A DNA stretch of 13,738 nt from Acidilobaceae archaeon (GCA_027044005.1 JALUDK010000195.1:1-13738); one strand, 5' to 3'. Numbered from the stretch's first letter, positions 1-7,062 are shown. The notes: a model not told the origin generated them from the sequence alone. Numbers and translations: made by a program.

Positions 1-92
1 GTGACTGTTATGACCTTGTACCCCTTCTCCTTGAGTAGTAGGAGGATGGCTGACGTGTCTAGGCCTCCGGAGTATGCTAGTACAACCTTCAC
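1..92 (-). CDS. argG: Argininosuccinate synthase, N-terminal fragment (partial)
   Basis: Joins citrulline and aspartate using ATP in the penultimate step of arginine synthesis. Only the first 30 codons are present; the gene runs off the left edge. The fragment carries the nearly invariant ArgG N-terminal P-loop, AYSGGLDTS, at residues 6-14, followed by a hydrophobic helix and the strand KVITV, as expected for an ATP-pyrophosphatase fold. I place the start at GTG 92-90 because the strong SD GAGGGGTG (109-102) lies nine bases upstream. An in-frame GTG at 104-102 falls inside that SD and is probably not the start. The gene lies 86 bases downstream of the radical SAM gene on the same strand but has its own TATA-like element, so it is probably transcribed separately. 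Family assignment is secure; the rest of the protein cannot be judged. Confidence 0.93.
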   Translation of the reverse strand, partial: MKVVLAYSGGLDTSAILLLLKEKGYKVITV

Positions 93-101
93 TCTAAGCG
101 G

Positions 102-109
102 CACCCCTC
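102..109 (-). promoter_or_regulatory. Shine-Dalgarno site of argG that decides the start
   Basis: GAGGGGTG on the minus strand, nine bases before GTG 92. It resembles the complement of the archaeal 16S rRNA tail. It contains its own in-frame GTG, which could be mistaken for a start codon. The same GGGGTG-N9-GTG layout recurs before the PadR-like gene and the solute-binding protein gene. Confidence 0.6.
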
Positions 110-138
110 GGGTTGTAGGGGTTGCCGGGGTACAGGGT

Positions 139-146
139 GTATAAGG
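139..146 (-). promoter_or_regulatory. Likely TATA box for argG
   Basis: Read on the minus strand this is CCTTATAC, the most AT-rich patch in the gap between argG and the radical SAM gene. An archaeal start site about 25 bases downstream would fall near 116, leaving a leader of about 24 bases that still contains the SD at 109-102. The spacing is right, but the box is short and the call is inferential. Confidence 0.45.
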
Positions 147-178
147 AAGTGTATCCACGTGTAACCTGCCGGGGGCTC

Positions 179-1480
179 CTAGTTACCCTCGTTACAATGC
201 CTCTCATAGCCCGGGAGGGGTTGAGGCTCCCTTGTCGGCACTGGGTCTCTGGCCATCCTACAGTACATTCTCCAGGCTAGGTCCTCCTGTAGCCTCCAGT
301 CCCCCTCGAAGACGCCCCTGCCTAGGAGGCGTAGCACCGCCTTCTTGTATAGTGGGTGGAGGGGCCTTGGCCTAGCCCTTGCTAGGGGTGTACCGGGGAG
401 GGGTAGGAAGTGGTGGAGCCTCATCTTGGCCCCCATATCGGCCAGCCTATACATGACCTCCACGGTAGCCTCTACATCCTCCTCCTGCTCCCCGGGCATG
501 CCGAATATTAGGTCCACCACGGCGGTGAAGCCGTAGGAGTGGATGAGCTCCACAGCTCTTAGGACCTCCTCGACCCCGTGGCCCCTGCCCACGCTCTCCA
601 GGAGGGCCTCGCTGCCGCTCTGGAGGCCCACTGAGATCCTCCTGTTGGCGGCATACCTCCTCACCACCTCCAGGACCTCTGGGGTCACGTACTCCGGCCT
701 TGTCTCGCTGGGGAACGTGCCTAGGTACGGCCTCCCGCCCGCTTCAGCCACGCCGCTTAGCAGTTCTGCTATGGCGCTGGGGTTAGGCCTGCCATCCCGG
801 CTCATGTAGGCGAAGCCCACGGGGGCTATGAAGCGTATATCCCTCCTACCCTGGGCGACGTATGCCCTCGCTGCCTCGTGCACCCTAGCCGGGCTTCTGT
901 ACCTAACATTGCTCTTGAACTGCCAGGGGACCTGGCAGAACCTGCACCTGTACATGCATCCCCTCATGATCTCTATGGGGGGATAGAGGCCGAGGCCTTC
1001 GTGGTAGGGCTTGTACTCGTCTAGGTCTGCTAGGCTTATCCGGGTAGTCTTGAACCTGTCATCCTCCAGGTACGCTATATTGGGGACGCTGGGGAGATCC
1101 CTCCACCCTATGAGGCTCTCCACTAGGCCCACTACTGCGGGCTCGCCGTCGCCAACCACGGAGGCGTAGGCGCCTAGGCGGAGCAGGTGCCAGTAGGCCC
1201 CCTCGGCGTGTGGCCCACCGGCTATCACCGGGTACCTGGAGGCTACCGTAGCGACTTCGCCCTCCAGCTCTAGGAATACGGGTGTGGAGAGGCCGTAGAG
1301 TACTGCAACCCTCCTACCCCTGGCCTCCTCCCTCGTAGCATCCGTTAGGGGGTCCTCGGTGAAGCGTATCTCCACCTCCCTGCCCAGGAGCCCCTCCTTC
1401 TCTAGGGCCGATGCTATGTGGGCGAACCCGTTCTTGGCCCCGTAGACTACCCTTGCTAGTAGTGTGAGCTTGGGCTGCAA
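179..1480 (-). CDS. B12-binding-type radical SAM protein, MJ1487-like family
   Basis: A radical SAM enzyme of unknown substrate, about 433 residues from the preferred start. An N-terminal Rossmann-like domain (residues 5-125) ends in the typical VIAGGPHAEG and VVGDGEPAV segments of B12-binding/radical SAM proteins. The [4Fe-4S] motif is CMYRCRFC (C175, C179, C182; CX3CX2C), followed by a radical SAM barrel with QSGSE and DLIFGMPGE segments. The N-terminal domain lacks the DxHxxG motif that supplies the cobalt-ligating histidine, so cobalamin, if bound, would have to be bound without that ligand. Start: TTG 1480 begins close to where I recall the family beginning and sits about 20 bases below the likely transcription start. 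An in-frame GTG at 1531 would add 17 residues but overlaps the presumed TATA box. The gene is divergent from the glycosyltransferase gene. The call resembles the archaeal family 'B12-binding domain/radical SAM domain protein, MJ_1487 family'; no reaction can be assigned. Confidence 0.82.
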   Translation of the reverse strand: MQPKLTLLARVVYGAKNGFAHIASALEKEGLLGREVEIRFTEDPLTDATREEARGRRVAVLYGLSTPVFLELEGEVATVASRYPVIAGGPHAEGAYWHLLRLGAYASVVGDGEPAVVGLVESLIGWRDLPSVPNIAYLEDDRFKTTRISLADLDEYKPYHEGLGLYPPIEIMRGCMYRCRFCQVPWQFKSNVRYRSPARVHEAARAYVAQGRRDIRFIAPVGFAYMSRDGRPNPSAIAELLSGVAEAGGRPYLGTFPSETRPEYVTPEVLEVVRRYAANRRISVGLQSGSEALLESVGRGHGVEEVLRAVELIHSYGFTAVVDLIFGMPGEQEEDVEATVEVMYRLADMGAKMRLHHFLPLPGTPLARARPRPLHPLYKKAVLRLLGRGVFEGDWRLQEDLAWRMYCRMARDPVPTREPQPLPGYERHCNEGN

Positions 1481-1520
1481 CCCCAGCTGGCCCCCGTGGG
1501 GTTGGGGTGTCGCTCGTAGA

Positions 1521-1530
1521 GTTATTATCA
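1521..1530. promoter_or_regulatory. AT-rich island, probable shared TATA region of two divergent genes
   Basis: GTTATTATCA is the only strongly AT-rich patch in the roughly 80 bases between the preferred starts of the radical SAM gene (TTG 1480, minus) and the glycosyltransferase gene (TTG 1563, plus). A start site about 25 bases away on either side would give very short leaders for both genes, which is normal in Crenarchaeota. Whether one island serves both directions is inference. Confidence 0.45.
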
Positions 1531-1562
1531 CCTACCCGCTTTGGGGCGAGTGGTGTACGGGC

Positions 1563-4088
1563 TTGGGCTGGAGGCGGCCCCTCATAGTCTTCATCCTGGC
1601 ATCTCTGGTAGTGGACCTCGCATACATACTGGGGGCCGTTGATGTTGTAGACACTGACAAGTACTTCCTGGGTGTGTGGTGGGTCCCGTGGACCTACCTG
1701 GAGGCCGCCTTCAGCCCCTATTCCCCCGATTACATGGGGATCCTGAAGTTCAACTACCACCCCTCCGAGCCCATAGTTATGCTAGTATACACGATTACCG
1801 GCTTGGCTGGCATCCACGCTACCCTGGTTATACCATTCCTCCTCCACCTGAGCCTCATGGTGGGGATGTACACCCTCCTCTCCCGGCTAGTTAACAGGGA
1901 GCCAGTGAGGATCCTGGGGTCCCTAGCGTACGGGCTCAACCCTGTAGCCTCTGCATACTACGTGGCAACCCCCATAGCGTTCCTGCCCGCCCTCCTACCA
2001 GTGATGATCGCCTTCATACTAGACCTTGCAGTAGACCAGTCTAGGAGGGCCTACTTTAAGGCGGGCCTTGCCTCTGGATTCACCGTGAGCATGCACTACT
2101 CCTTCGCACCCCTGGCAGCTGGGATGGCTGGCGTCGCGGGGCTCTACGTGCTGGCCTACTCACCGGATAGGCGAAGGACCCTGAAGGCCCTCATCCTGGC
2201 AGCCCTGGTGGCCCTCGTGGCCATGGCACCTACACTCGCCCACCTTTCCATAGTACACTTCGTCGCCCCGGATAAGCAGCTAAACTATCTCTCCCAGGGC
2301 CTGGACCCCGAGTCTGTCGCCAACGATATCAGGTACTGCTATAGCATTAATGCGACTGGCGTGGTTAGCCTAACCTGGGATCCGTGCCACAAGCAGACCC
2401 GTACAACCTACAACGACAATCCCCTGGGCCTCCTCCACATACCCCTAGCCCTAGCCACTCTATCCCTAGCAGCTCTAATCCCGAGGCTCAGGGGGCCCAA
2501 GCTGCTTGCGGGGGCGGCGTGGGCCTCTACTGTGCTCGTAGCTTCATACGCCTCCATACTCTTCATGCACTCCCTCGGCCCGGTATTCGCTGGGAACATA
2601 CTAGTCGTGGCGCTTAGGACCCCCATTAAGTTGAGGCTAGCCGCTGAGCTGGCTCTGATTACTGGGTCCGCTATTCTTATCGGCCTCCTGCTTGGCTCCA
2701 GGAGGAGGCTTCTGGGCCTTGCTCTAGCAGGGATCTTAGTCCTCTCTATGGCCGGGATTATGGCTCCCTACATAGCTGACACCATCTCGATGGAGACCTA
2801 TAACCCCGCTAACCCGGCCCTGGTTGGGCTATACGAGGAGGGTGCTCTGGAGCCTGGGGTTAGGGGGCTCATAGTGCCTTACACCCATGAGGCTATGCTA
2901 CATAGCCCCCCTGAGATGAGGCTTCTCCCTCTCTCGCCTAGACCGCCAGTGGTCGGGTACCTAGACTCCTCATATAGGGCCGGGACTTTGCCTTATGCTC
3001 TTGAGGCCCTGGGCGTTGGGAGGATAGTTGTGCTAGGGCAGGGGTCTGGTGAGAGGTCCTTCTATGACGTGGCGCTGTCTGAGGGCGTGGATCCTGGTAG
3101 GGTTGTGGGTATGCTCGAGTCCTCCGGCGTGTATAGGCTTGCTGGGGTTGGCGATGGTTTCTGGGTCTTCACGGGTAGAGGTGGCTTGCTGGATAGCTAT
3201 GGGGAGGTGTTCGTGGTTCCTAGGCCTGGTATGGTGTGGCTATCTGCGTACCTTCTCAACACTACTGGGTACATCCCTACTATATCCCAGAGCCCGGGCT
3301 TGACTGGATATCTAAGCCCCGACAGGGCATACATGGTCTCCACGATAGACCTGGGTCCATCCAGCGGGGATTATACTAGGATCTATGGGGGGCACCTCTT
3401 CGTCTATACAACCCCTGTTGACGGGTGGAATGCACCCAGGCTGGGCGCCAGTAAGGACGTCAGTGTTCCCGAGGGTGAGCGAGTGGAGGTGGCCCGGGGT
3501 GTCGAGATGCTTGTCACTATACCCCCAGCCCATTACAGGCTCGAGGCAGTAGACTCCAGCGGGGCCACAGTACTCGTTGTAGAATCCAGCCCCTCGGGGA
3601 TAACCTGCACTACCCCCGGGGGCACCGTTGAGGGGCCTTGGGGCCAGCTTGGGCTGAGCTATAGTGGGGGCAAGGTGAATATTGGGGTTGGCGGGTCGTC
3701 TTGCATAGCCGAGGCTAGCGGCGTGCTTAGGGTGTACCTGGAGGCTGTGGATCACGGTGTTAGGGTGCTGGCTTCTGGCAGGGTCTACGGCCCGGTGTAT
3801 CATGCTGTAGCCGTGGATGGTTGGAGGATCCTTGTCTACAGGGTTGCCTATAACAGCCTCTATAGGCTTGCTGGCGTGGAAGCTGGCGACGGGGAGCCCA
3901 TCCTGGTTGATGGGTTTGGGAATGCCTGGTTCTACCGGGGCGGGGAGCCTGTGGTGGTTGAGCCCCTCTCCAGGCTATACCTGGCCGTGGGCGCTGTTAC
4001 CTGGCTACTATTCTATCCCCTAGCTGCCCTCGTGGCCGTGGGATGGGTTAAAGGCTTAAACCGCGTCTTGGCCCACCGCCGTGGCTAG
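1563..4088 (+). CDS. Large GT-C-like membrane glycosyltransferase (AftD/YfhO-like)
   Basis: An 841-residue membrane protein that probably transfers sugar from a lipid-linked donor on the outer face of the membrane. The first 405 residues hold about 11-12 hydrophobic helices. After helix 1 comes DVVDTDKYF (residues 27-35), the acidic first-loop motif typical of GT-C enzymes. LRTPIKLRL (351-359) resembles the R-x-P/H-x-K segment of AftD-type arabinofuranosyltransferases and YfhO-like proteins. Residues 405-800 form a beta-rich extracytoplasmic region ending in VDGWRILVYR, followed by a last helix at about 804-828. Paired cysteines in outer loops (RYCYS and WDPCHK; later ITCTT and SSCIA) could form disulfides. 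TTG 1563 is chosen because GGTG (1552-1555) lies seven bases upstream; an earlier ATG at 1464 would lie within the divergent gene and beyond the promoter. The next gene follows after 17 bases, suggesting an operon. Donor and acceptor are unknown; membrane topology is firm, the family assignment moderate. Confidence 0.68.
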   Translation: MGWRRPLIVFILASLVVDLAYILGAVDVVDTDKYFLGVWWVPWTYLEAAFSPYSPDYMGILKFNYHPSEPIVMLVYTITGLAGIHATLVIPFLLHLSLMVGMYTLLSRLVNREPVRILGSLAYGLNPVASAYYVATPIAFLPALLPVMIAFILDLAVDQSRRAYFKAGLASGFTVSMHYSFAPLAAGMAGVAGLYVLAYSPDRRRTLKALILAALVALVAMAPTLAHLSIVHFVAPDKQLNYLSQGLDPESVANDIRYCYSINATGVVSLTWDPCHKQTRTTYNDNPLGLLHIPLALATLSLAALIPRLRGPKLLAGAAWASTVLVASYASILFMHSLGPVFAGNILVVALRTPIKLRLAAELALITGSAILIGLLLGSRRRLLGLALAGILVLSMAGIMAPYIADTISMETYNPANPALVGLYEEGALEPGVRGLIVPYTHEAMLHSPPEMRLLPLSPRPPVVGYLDSSYRAGTLPYALEALGVGRIVVLGQGSGERSFYDVALSEGVDPGRVVGMLESSGVYRLAGVGDGFWVFTGRGGLLDSYGEVFVVPRPGMVWLSAYLLNTTGYIPTISQSPGLTGYLSPDRAYMVSTIDLGPSSGDYTRIYGGHLFVYTTPVDGWNAPRLGASKDVSVPEGERVEVARGVEMLVTIPPAHYRLEAVDSSGATVLVVESSPSGITCTTPGGTVEGPWGQLGLSYSGGKVNIGVGGSSCIAEASGVLRVYLEAVDHGVRVLASGRVYGPVYHAVAVDGWRILVYRVAYNSLYRLAGVEAGDGEPILVDGFGNAWFYRGGEPVVVEPLSRLYLAVGAVTWLLFYPLAALVAVGWVKGLNRVLAHRRG

Positions 4089-4105
4089 GGTTTAGGTGTT
4101 AAGGG

Positions 4106-5245
4106 GTGAATGCGAGGCTAGTTATACTTGCCCTAGCTGTACTAGCCGTTGGCCTCGCCTCCTACATGCTTCTTAGCGGCGAGGAGGGTACTGGTTCATG
4201 GTTCATAGACCTGGGTGAGGGTGAGAGGCTCCTCGACGAGCCGATCCCGTATATTGTTGGTGATAGGAGCGTGTACCTTGTCGTCACGAGCTCCCGGGTT
4301 GTGGTTATTGACGCCCTAGACGGCTCGGTAGTCTCCGAGACCCGGCTGGAGGGCGTGAATGCTGGCCTGGGCCATAGGCTTGAGCCCCTGGAGGTGTATG
4401 TAGGCAAGCATAGCGGCGGCACCCTGGACGTCTATAGGATCTACCTGGATGGCCTGGAGCCCAGGATTGAGGGGCCCATATTGAGCGGTGTGAATCTGTG
4501 GAGCAGCTTCTCCGAGAGGGGGCTTTGGACAGCAACGAATGACAGCCTTCTATTCTATCCCCTCCCAGGCCTTGAGCCTGTTAGGGTTGATAGTCCCCTC
4601 CCCTTCAGCGACCCCATCTCGGTGTCGGCCCACAGTGTGGGCCCCTTCGACACAGTCTCCCTGGTGCTTAAGAACGCCTCTAGCTTTACCGTGATAGTTG
4701 ATATGACTAGCGGCCCCGAGCCGGTCGCCGTGTTGAGGGGCTATGTTATAGCCGACACTATATCCTCTGGTAGGGGCTTCTTCCTTGCCGCCGTGTCGTA
4801 TAGTGGAGATAACATTGCAGAGTACAGCATTGAGTACATCATAGACGTCATCCAGCTAGAGGACGACGGGAAGCCTAGGACCTTCTATAGCCTGAGCCAT
4901 AGGAACGCTGTAAACTACCCCCCGGCTGTGGAGTTCTACACAGACCCCCTCTACCTTGCACTCCTCTCCGTGGGCCCCAAGTCTAGGACCGGGAACTTCT
5001 CGGGAACCGATCCAGCCGTGGTTATAGTTGAGAGGGATGGAGACACCGTGGCCCTACAGTACCTAGCCGACCTGACCGGGGGCCTGCCACCGAAGACCCT
5101 GTGGACCCCCTACACCGGCCTGGCCAACCCTGTAGACCTTGACGGTGATGGCCTGGTTGATGTGCTGGCCAGTATGAGGCTGTATGAGGGGGAGGAGTGG
5201 AGGATCAGGCTGGTCCACCTGGAGATGCCTCCCCCAGGCGAGTAG
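4106..5245 (+). CDS. Membrane-anchored beta-propeller-like surface protein
   Basis: A 379-residue protein of unknown function, predicted to lie outside the cell. Residues 4-22 form one hydrophobic helix, either an uncleaved anchor or a signal peptide without a clear lipobox. The rest is beta-rich: VVVIDALDGSVVSETRL (about residues 64-80) looks like a PQQ-type propeller blade, and DLDGDGLVD (344-352) is a calcium-loop signature of the FG-GAP/EF-hand type. GTG 4106 is supported by GGTG at 4094-4097, eight bases upstream; the ATG at 4110 is in another frame and closes after three codons. It lies 17 bases after the glycosyltransferase gene, so the pair is probably co-transcribed, and it may scaffold or sense the product of that enzyme. 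The partnership is inferred from position only. A polysaccharide-binding or S-layer-associated role is equally possible. Confidence 0.6.
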   Translation: MNARLVILALAVLAVGLASYMLLSGEEGTGSWFIDLGEGERLLDEPIPYIVGDRSVYLVVTSSRVVVIDALDGSVVSETRLEGVNAGLGHRLEPLEVYVGKHSGGTLDVYRIYLDGLEPRIEGPILSGVNLWSSFSERGLWTATNDSLLFYPLPGLEPVRVDSPLPFSDPISVSAHSVGPFDTVSLVLKNASSFTVIVDMTSGPEPVAVLRGYVIADTISSGRGFFLAAVSYSGDNIAEYSIEYIIDVIQLEDDGKPRTFYSLSHRNAVNYPPAVEFYTDPLYLALLSVGPKSRTGNFSGTDPAVVIVERDGDTVALQYLADLTGGLPPKTLWTPYTGLANPVDLDGDGLVDVLASMRLYEGEEWRIRLVHLEMPPPGE

Positions 5246-5302
5246 CCCCGTCTTCACATGAGGATAGGTACAACCACAATTTAGTCCCCAGGTCCCACGG
5301 CC

Positions 5303-5319
5303 CGTATAACAGTATTAAG
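5303..5319 (+). promoter_or_regulatory. Probable promoter of the Taw1 gene
   Basis: Two AT-rich cores, CGTATAAC (5303-5310) and GTATTAAG (5312-5319), lie in the 108-base gap before the Taw1 gene. A start about 25 bases downstream would fall at about 5332-5341, just before or at the SD GGAGGGGG (5341-5348). The first box better preserves the SD in the transcript. No clear terminator for the preceding gene is visible in the same gap. Confidence 0.4.
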
Positions 5320-5340
5320 GCGTAGGAGTGTATATGTGCT

Positions 5341-5348
5341 GGAGGGGG
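5341..5348 (+). promoter_or_regulatory. Shine-Dalgarno site for the Taw1 gene
   Basis: GGAGGGGG lies five bases before GTG 5354 and fixes that start. There is no competing in-frame start close by. Confidence 0.55.
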
Positions 5349-5353
5349 TTTAA

Positions 5354-6424
5354 GTGGCGGTTAGGCTTAGGAACCTGCCCCAGGTGCCTGAGAAGTACCT
5401 TCCCATGTACGAGAGGATGTACAAGCAGAAGTACCACTTCGTGGGACGCCATACAGTAGTGAAGAAGTGCTACTGGACCCACAAGGCCATGGTGGAGGGG
5501 AGACACTGCTACAAGTGCAAGTTCTACGGGATCGAGAGCCACAGGGACATACAGATGAGCCCCGCCGCCCTCTGGTGCTGGAACGCCTGCCTACACTGCT
5601 GGAGGATCAGGCCCCAGGACCTCGGCGTGGATATGGATGAGACCAAGATGCCATTCTACGACGACCCCAAGATGCTTGTGGACGAGCTGATAAAGGTGCA
5701 CAAGAAGCTCATGAGCGGCTACAAGGGGCACCCCAAGGTCGACCCCAAGATGCTGGAGGAGGCAATGAACCCGGTACATGTCACCATGAGCCTCACCGGG
5801 GAGCCAACCCTCTACGAGCTCCTAGGCGACCTGATAAAGGAGATCCACAAGAGGGGTATGACAACCTTCATAGTCACCCGCGGGGTGAGGCCCGACGTCC
5901 TCGCCAGGCTGGACGAGGAGCCCAGCCAGCTCTATGTCAGCATAGAGGCGTGGGATAAGAAGAGTTACAACTACTTCACCAGGCCCCTAGTACCCAGGGC
6001 ATGGGAGCTGACGTGGGAGACCTTCGAGATAATGCCCAGCTTCACCAACCCCACCGCCATAAGGATCACCCTAGTGAGGGGGTTCAACGACCACGAGGAG
6101 GCCCTGAAGGGCTTCGCTAGGATCATAGAGACGGCCCAGCCCACGTATGTGGAGGTGAAGAGCTACATGTGGGTAGGCGCAAGCAGGGAGAGGCTATCCA
6201 AGTCAAACATGGCCCGCCACGACCAGGTCAAGGACTTCACGAGTAGGCTCTCCGAGCTGACCGGGTACCCGATAATAGGGGAGAGCAGGAGTAGTAGGGT
6301 AGTACTGCTGAGTAGGATACCCAAGCCGATCAGGCTCGGGAAGGGGTGCCCCAGGGGGCTAGATACCCCAGAGCCCGAGGCCCCCGGCGAGTATGACGAG
6401 TACGACCCCGACGTTATGCCCTAG
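5354..6424 (+). CDS. taw1: 4-demethylwyosine synthase (Taw1/TYW1), variant second Fe-S site
   Basis: Builds the tricyclic 4-demethylwyosine base from N1-methylguanosine at position 37 of tRNA-Phe using pyruvate, the second step of wyosine synthesis. At 356 residues it is of normal archaeal length. The radical SAM cluster motif is CWNACLHC (C75, C79, C82). TGEP (148-151) is the SAM-binding GEP motif, and EVKSYMWVGASRERL (267-281) is typical of the family. Characterised archaeal Taw1 proteins bind a second [4Fe-4S] cluster with CX12CX12C. Here the first two cysteines are at the right spacing (C39, C52), but the third position is D65, in SHRDIQMSP where family members normally read HRC. An extra cysteine, C55, sits in HCYKCKF. 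The DNA at both sites reads cleanly and there is no frameshift. The gene appears to stand alone with its own promoter. Identity is secure; whether the second cluster still forms is open. Confidence 0.92.
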   Translation: MAVRLRNLPQVPEKYLPMYERMYKQKYHFVGRHTVVKKCYWTHKAMVEGRHCYKCKFYGIESHRDIQMSPAALWCWNACLHCWRIRPQDLGVDMDETKMPFYDDPKMLVDELIKVHKKLMSGYKGHPKVDPKMLEEAMNPVHVTMSLTGEPTLYELLGDLIKEIHKRGMTTFIVTRGVRPDVLARLDEEPSQLYVSIEAWDKKSYNYFTRPLVPRAWELTWETFEIMPSFTNPTAIRITLVRGFNDHEEALKGFARIIETAQPTYVEVKSYMWVGASRERLSKSNMARHDQVKDFTSRLSELTGYPIIGESRSSRVVLLSRIPKPIRLGKGCPRGLDTPEPEAPGEYDEYDPDVMP

Positions 6425-6488
6425 CACTCCGGGCACGCCGTGTCCATACACCTACTTATATTCATCCCTCCATATCTGCAACCGGTCA

Positions 6489-6498
6489 ATATAAAATC
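6489..6498 (+). promoter_or_regulatory. Strong TATA box upstream of the PadR-like gene
   Basis: AATATAAAAT is one of the clearest TATA-like sequences in the window. A start about 25 bases on would fall near 6518-6522, giving a leader of nearly 90 bases before GTG 6609, much longer than the 10-25 bases inferred for other genes here. The box also reads well on the minus strand (ATTTTATATT), so antisense transcription towards the Taw1 3' end cannot be excluded. Confidence 0.5.
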
Positions 6499-6528
6499 CG
6501 TAATAACCATACACCACCCCATCGCGGG

Positions 6529-6599
6529 GGCGCCAATGAGGACCAACCTCGTCACCGAAATGGTGGGGAGTGCGCCGGAATCCGAGGCGCTGAGGGGTG
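6529..6599 (+). other. Foldable 5' leader of the PadR-like gene, two hairpins ending at the SD
   Basis: Hairpin 1 pairs CACC (6553-6556) with GGTG (6562-6565) around the loop GAAAT, extended across an internal loop by CTC (6548-6550) with GAG (6568-6570). Hairpin 2 pairs GCGCC (6572-6576) with GGCGC (6586-6590), with an inner GG/CC helix and a GA bulge. A second GCGCC copy at 6530-6534 can pair with the same GGCGC, so two exclusive folds are possible. The SD GAGGGGTG (6592-6599) follows hairpin 2 after one base. It could be a regulatory leader or a small RNA. It matches no riboswitch or tRNA I recognise. Confidence 0.35.
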
Positions 6600-6608
6600 T
6601 GTAGAAGG

Positions 6609-6929
6609 GTGATAGGGAAGCTGCCAACCAGGATGCTAAAGGGGATAACGGTAGGGAGCCTCTGGATGTATGTCCTAGCCCTCCTGGAGGGGAGGCCCTC
6701 GTATCCCTACGAGGCGAGGAAGCTGATCAAGGAGAAGTTCGGCTTCGAGCCGCCGATCGTTACCCTCTACACCACGTTCTATAGGCTGGAGAGGGAGGGC
6801 TTCATAAGGAAGGAGGAGGGGGGCCACTATGTCTTATCCGAGAAGGGTAGAGAAGCCCTTAGGGAGGCTATAGCGCTCCTCAGGGAGATCGCCAGGAAGC
6901 TGGAGGAGGCGGCTAGCCAGCCTCGGTGA
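6609..6929 (+). CDS. PadR-like winged-helix transcriptional regulator
   Basis: A 106-residue DNA-binding protein of the PadR type, probably acting as a dimer that represses nearby genes. The core matches the family order: a first helix in LWMYVLALLEG; the short motif SYPYEARKLIKEKFG, where PadR proteins usually have G-Y-E; the recognition region VTLYTTFYRLEREGFI; and a wing in GGHYVLSEKGREAL. A C-terminal helix of about 20 residues (EAIALLREIARKLEEAA) would serve dimerisation. GTG 6609 is chosen because the SD GAGGGGTG (6592-6599) lies nine bases upstream; the in-frame GTG at 6597 is part of that SD and would add four residues. It stands alone between the Taw1 gene and the sugar ABC operon. 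Its position before the operon makes it a candidate regulator of that operon or of itself, but no target is shown. The effector is unknown. Confidence 0.75.
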   Translation: MIGKLPTRMLKGITVGSLWMYVLALLEGRPSYPYEARKLIKEKFGFEPPIVTLYTTFYRLEREGFIRKEEGGHYVLSEKGREALREAIALLREIARKLEEAASQPR

Positions 6930-6958
6930 CCCCCGGCTTCTGGCGAATCACCACCGGT

Positions 6959-7012
6959 ACATATGTTACATTTATCCTACTGGCAACGTGTAACGGCTTA
7001 AGGTACTGAGTA
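6959..7012 (+). promoter_or_regulatory. Cluster of dyad sequences upstream of the sugar ABC operon
   Basis: In the 193-base gap before the solute-binding protein gene I see ACATATGT (6959-6966), a perfect 8-base palindrome; an inverted pair GTTACA (6965-6970) and TGTAAC (6989-6994) separated by 18 bases; and TACTGAGTA (7004-7012), a 9-base palindrome. They lie about 50-110 bases upstream of the likely TATA box. An operator or activator site for the sugar operon is plausible, but which protein binds is unknown, and short palindromes also occur by chance. Confidence 0.3.
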
Positions 7013-7062
7013 TATTTGTATCGGCTTGGCTTCTACGGTTTAGCCATATGCCTACAGATTCT

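Noticed and set aside
3312..3803. Long open minus-strand frame inside the glycosyltransferase gene
   Set aside because: The product lacks family features and lies wholly within a well-supported gene in GC-rich sequence, where shadow frames are common.
6421..6464. Minus-strand mini-frame ending in CPEC, below a TATA-like ATTTTATATT
   Set aside because: Only 14 codons, no known family, and overlap with the stop codon of the Taw1 gene. Probably chance, though antisense transcription from this box is not excluded.
6536..6593. Possible C/D box small RNA: ATGAGGA at 6536-6542 and CTGA at 6590-6593 in the leader of the PadR-like gene
   Set aside because: Box C departs from RTGATGA, no convincing internal C' and D' pair is present, and the terminal stem outside the boxes is missing. 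The hairpin-leader reading fits better.
6520..6600. tRNA-like gene (GGAATCC resembling a T-loop, GGGGGCG resembling an acceptor strand)
   Set aside because: No matching 3' acceptor strand (CGCCCCC), no D-arm, and no anticodon stem at the right distance.
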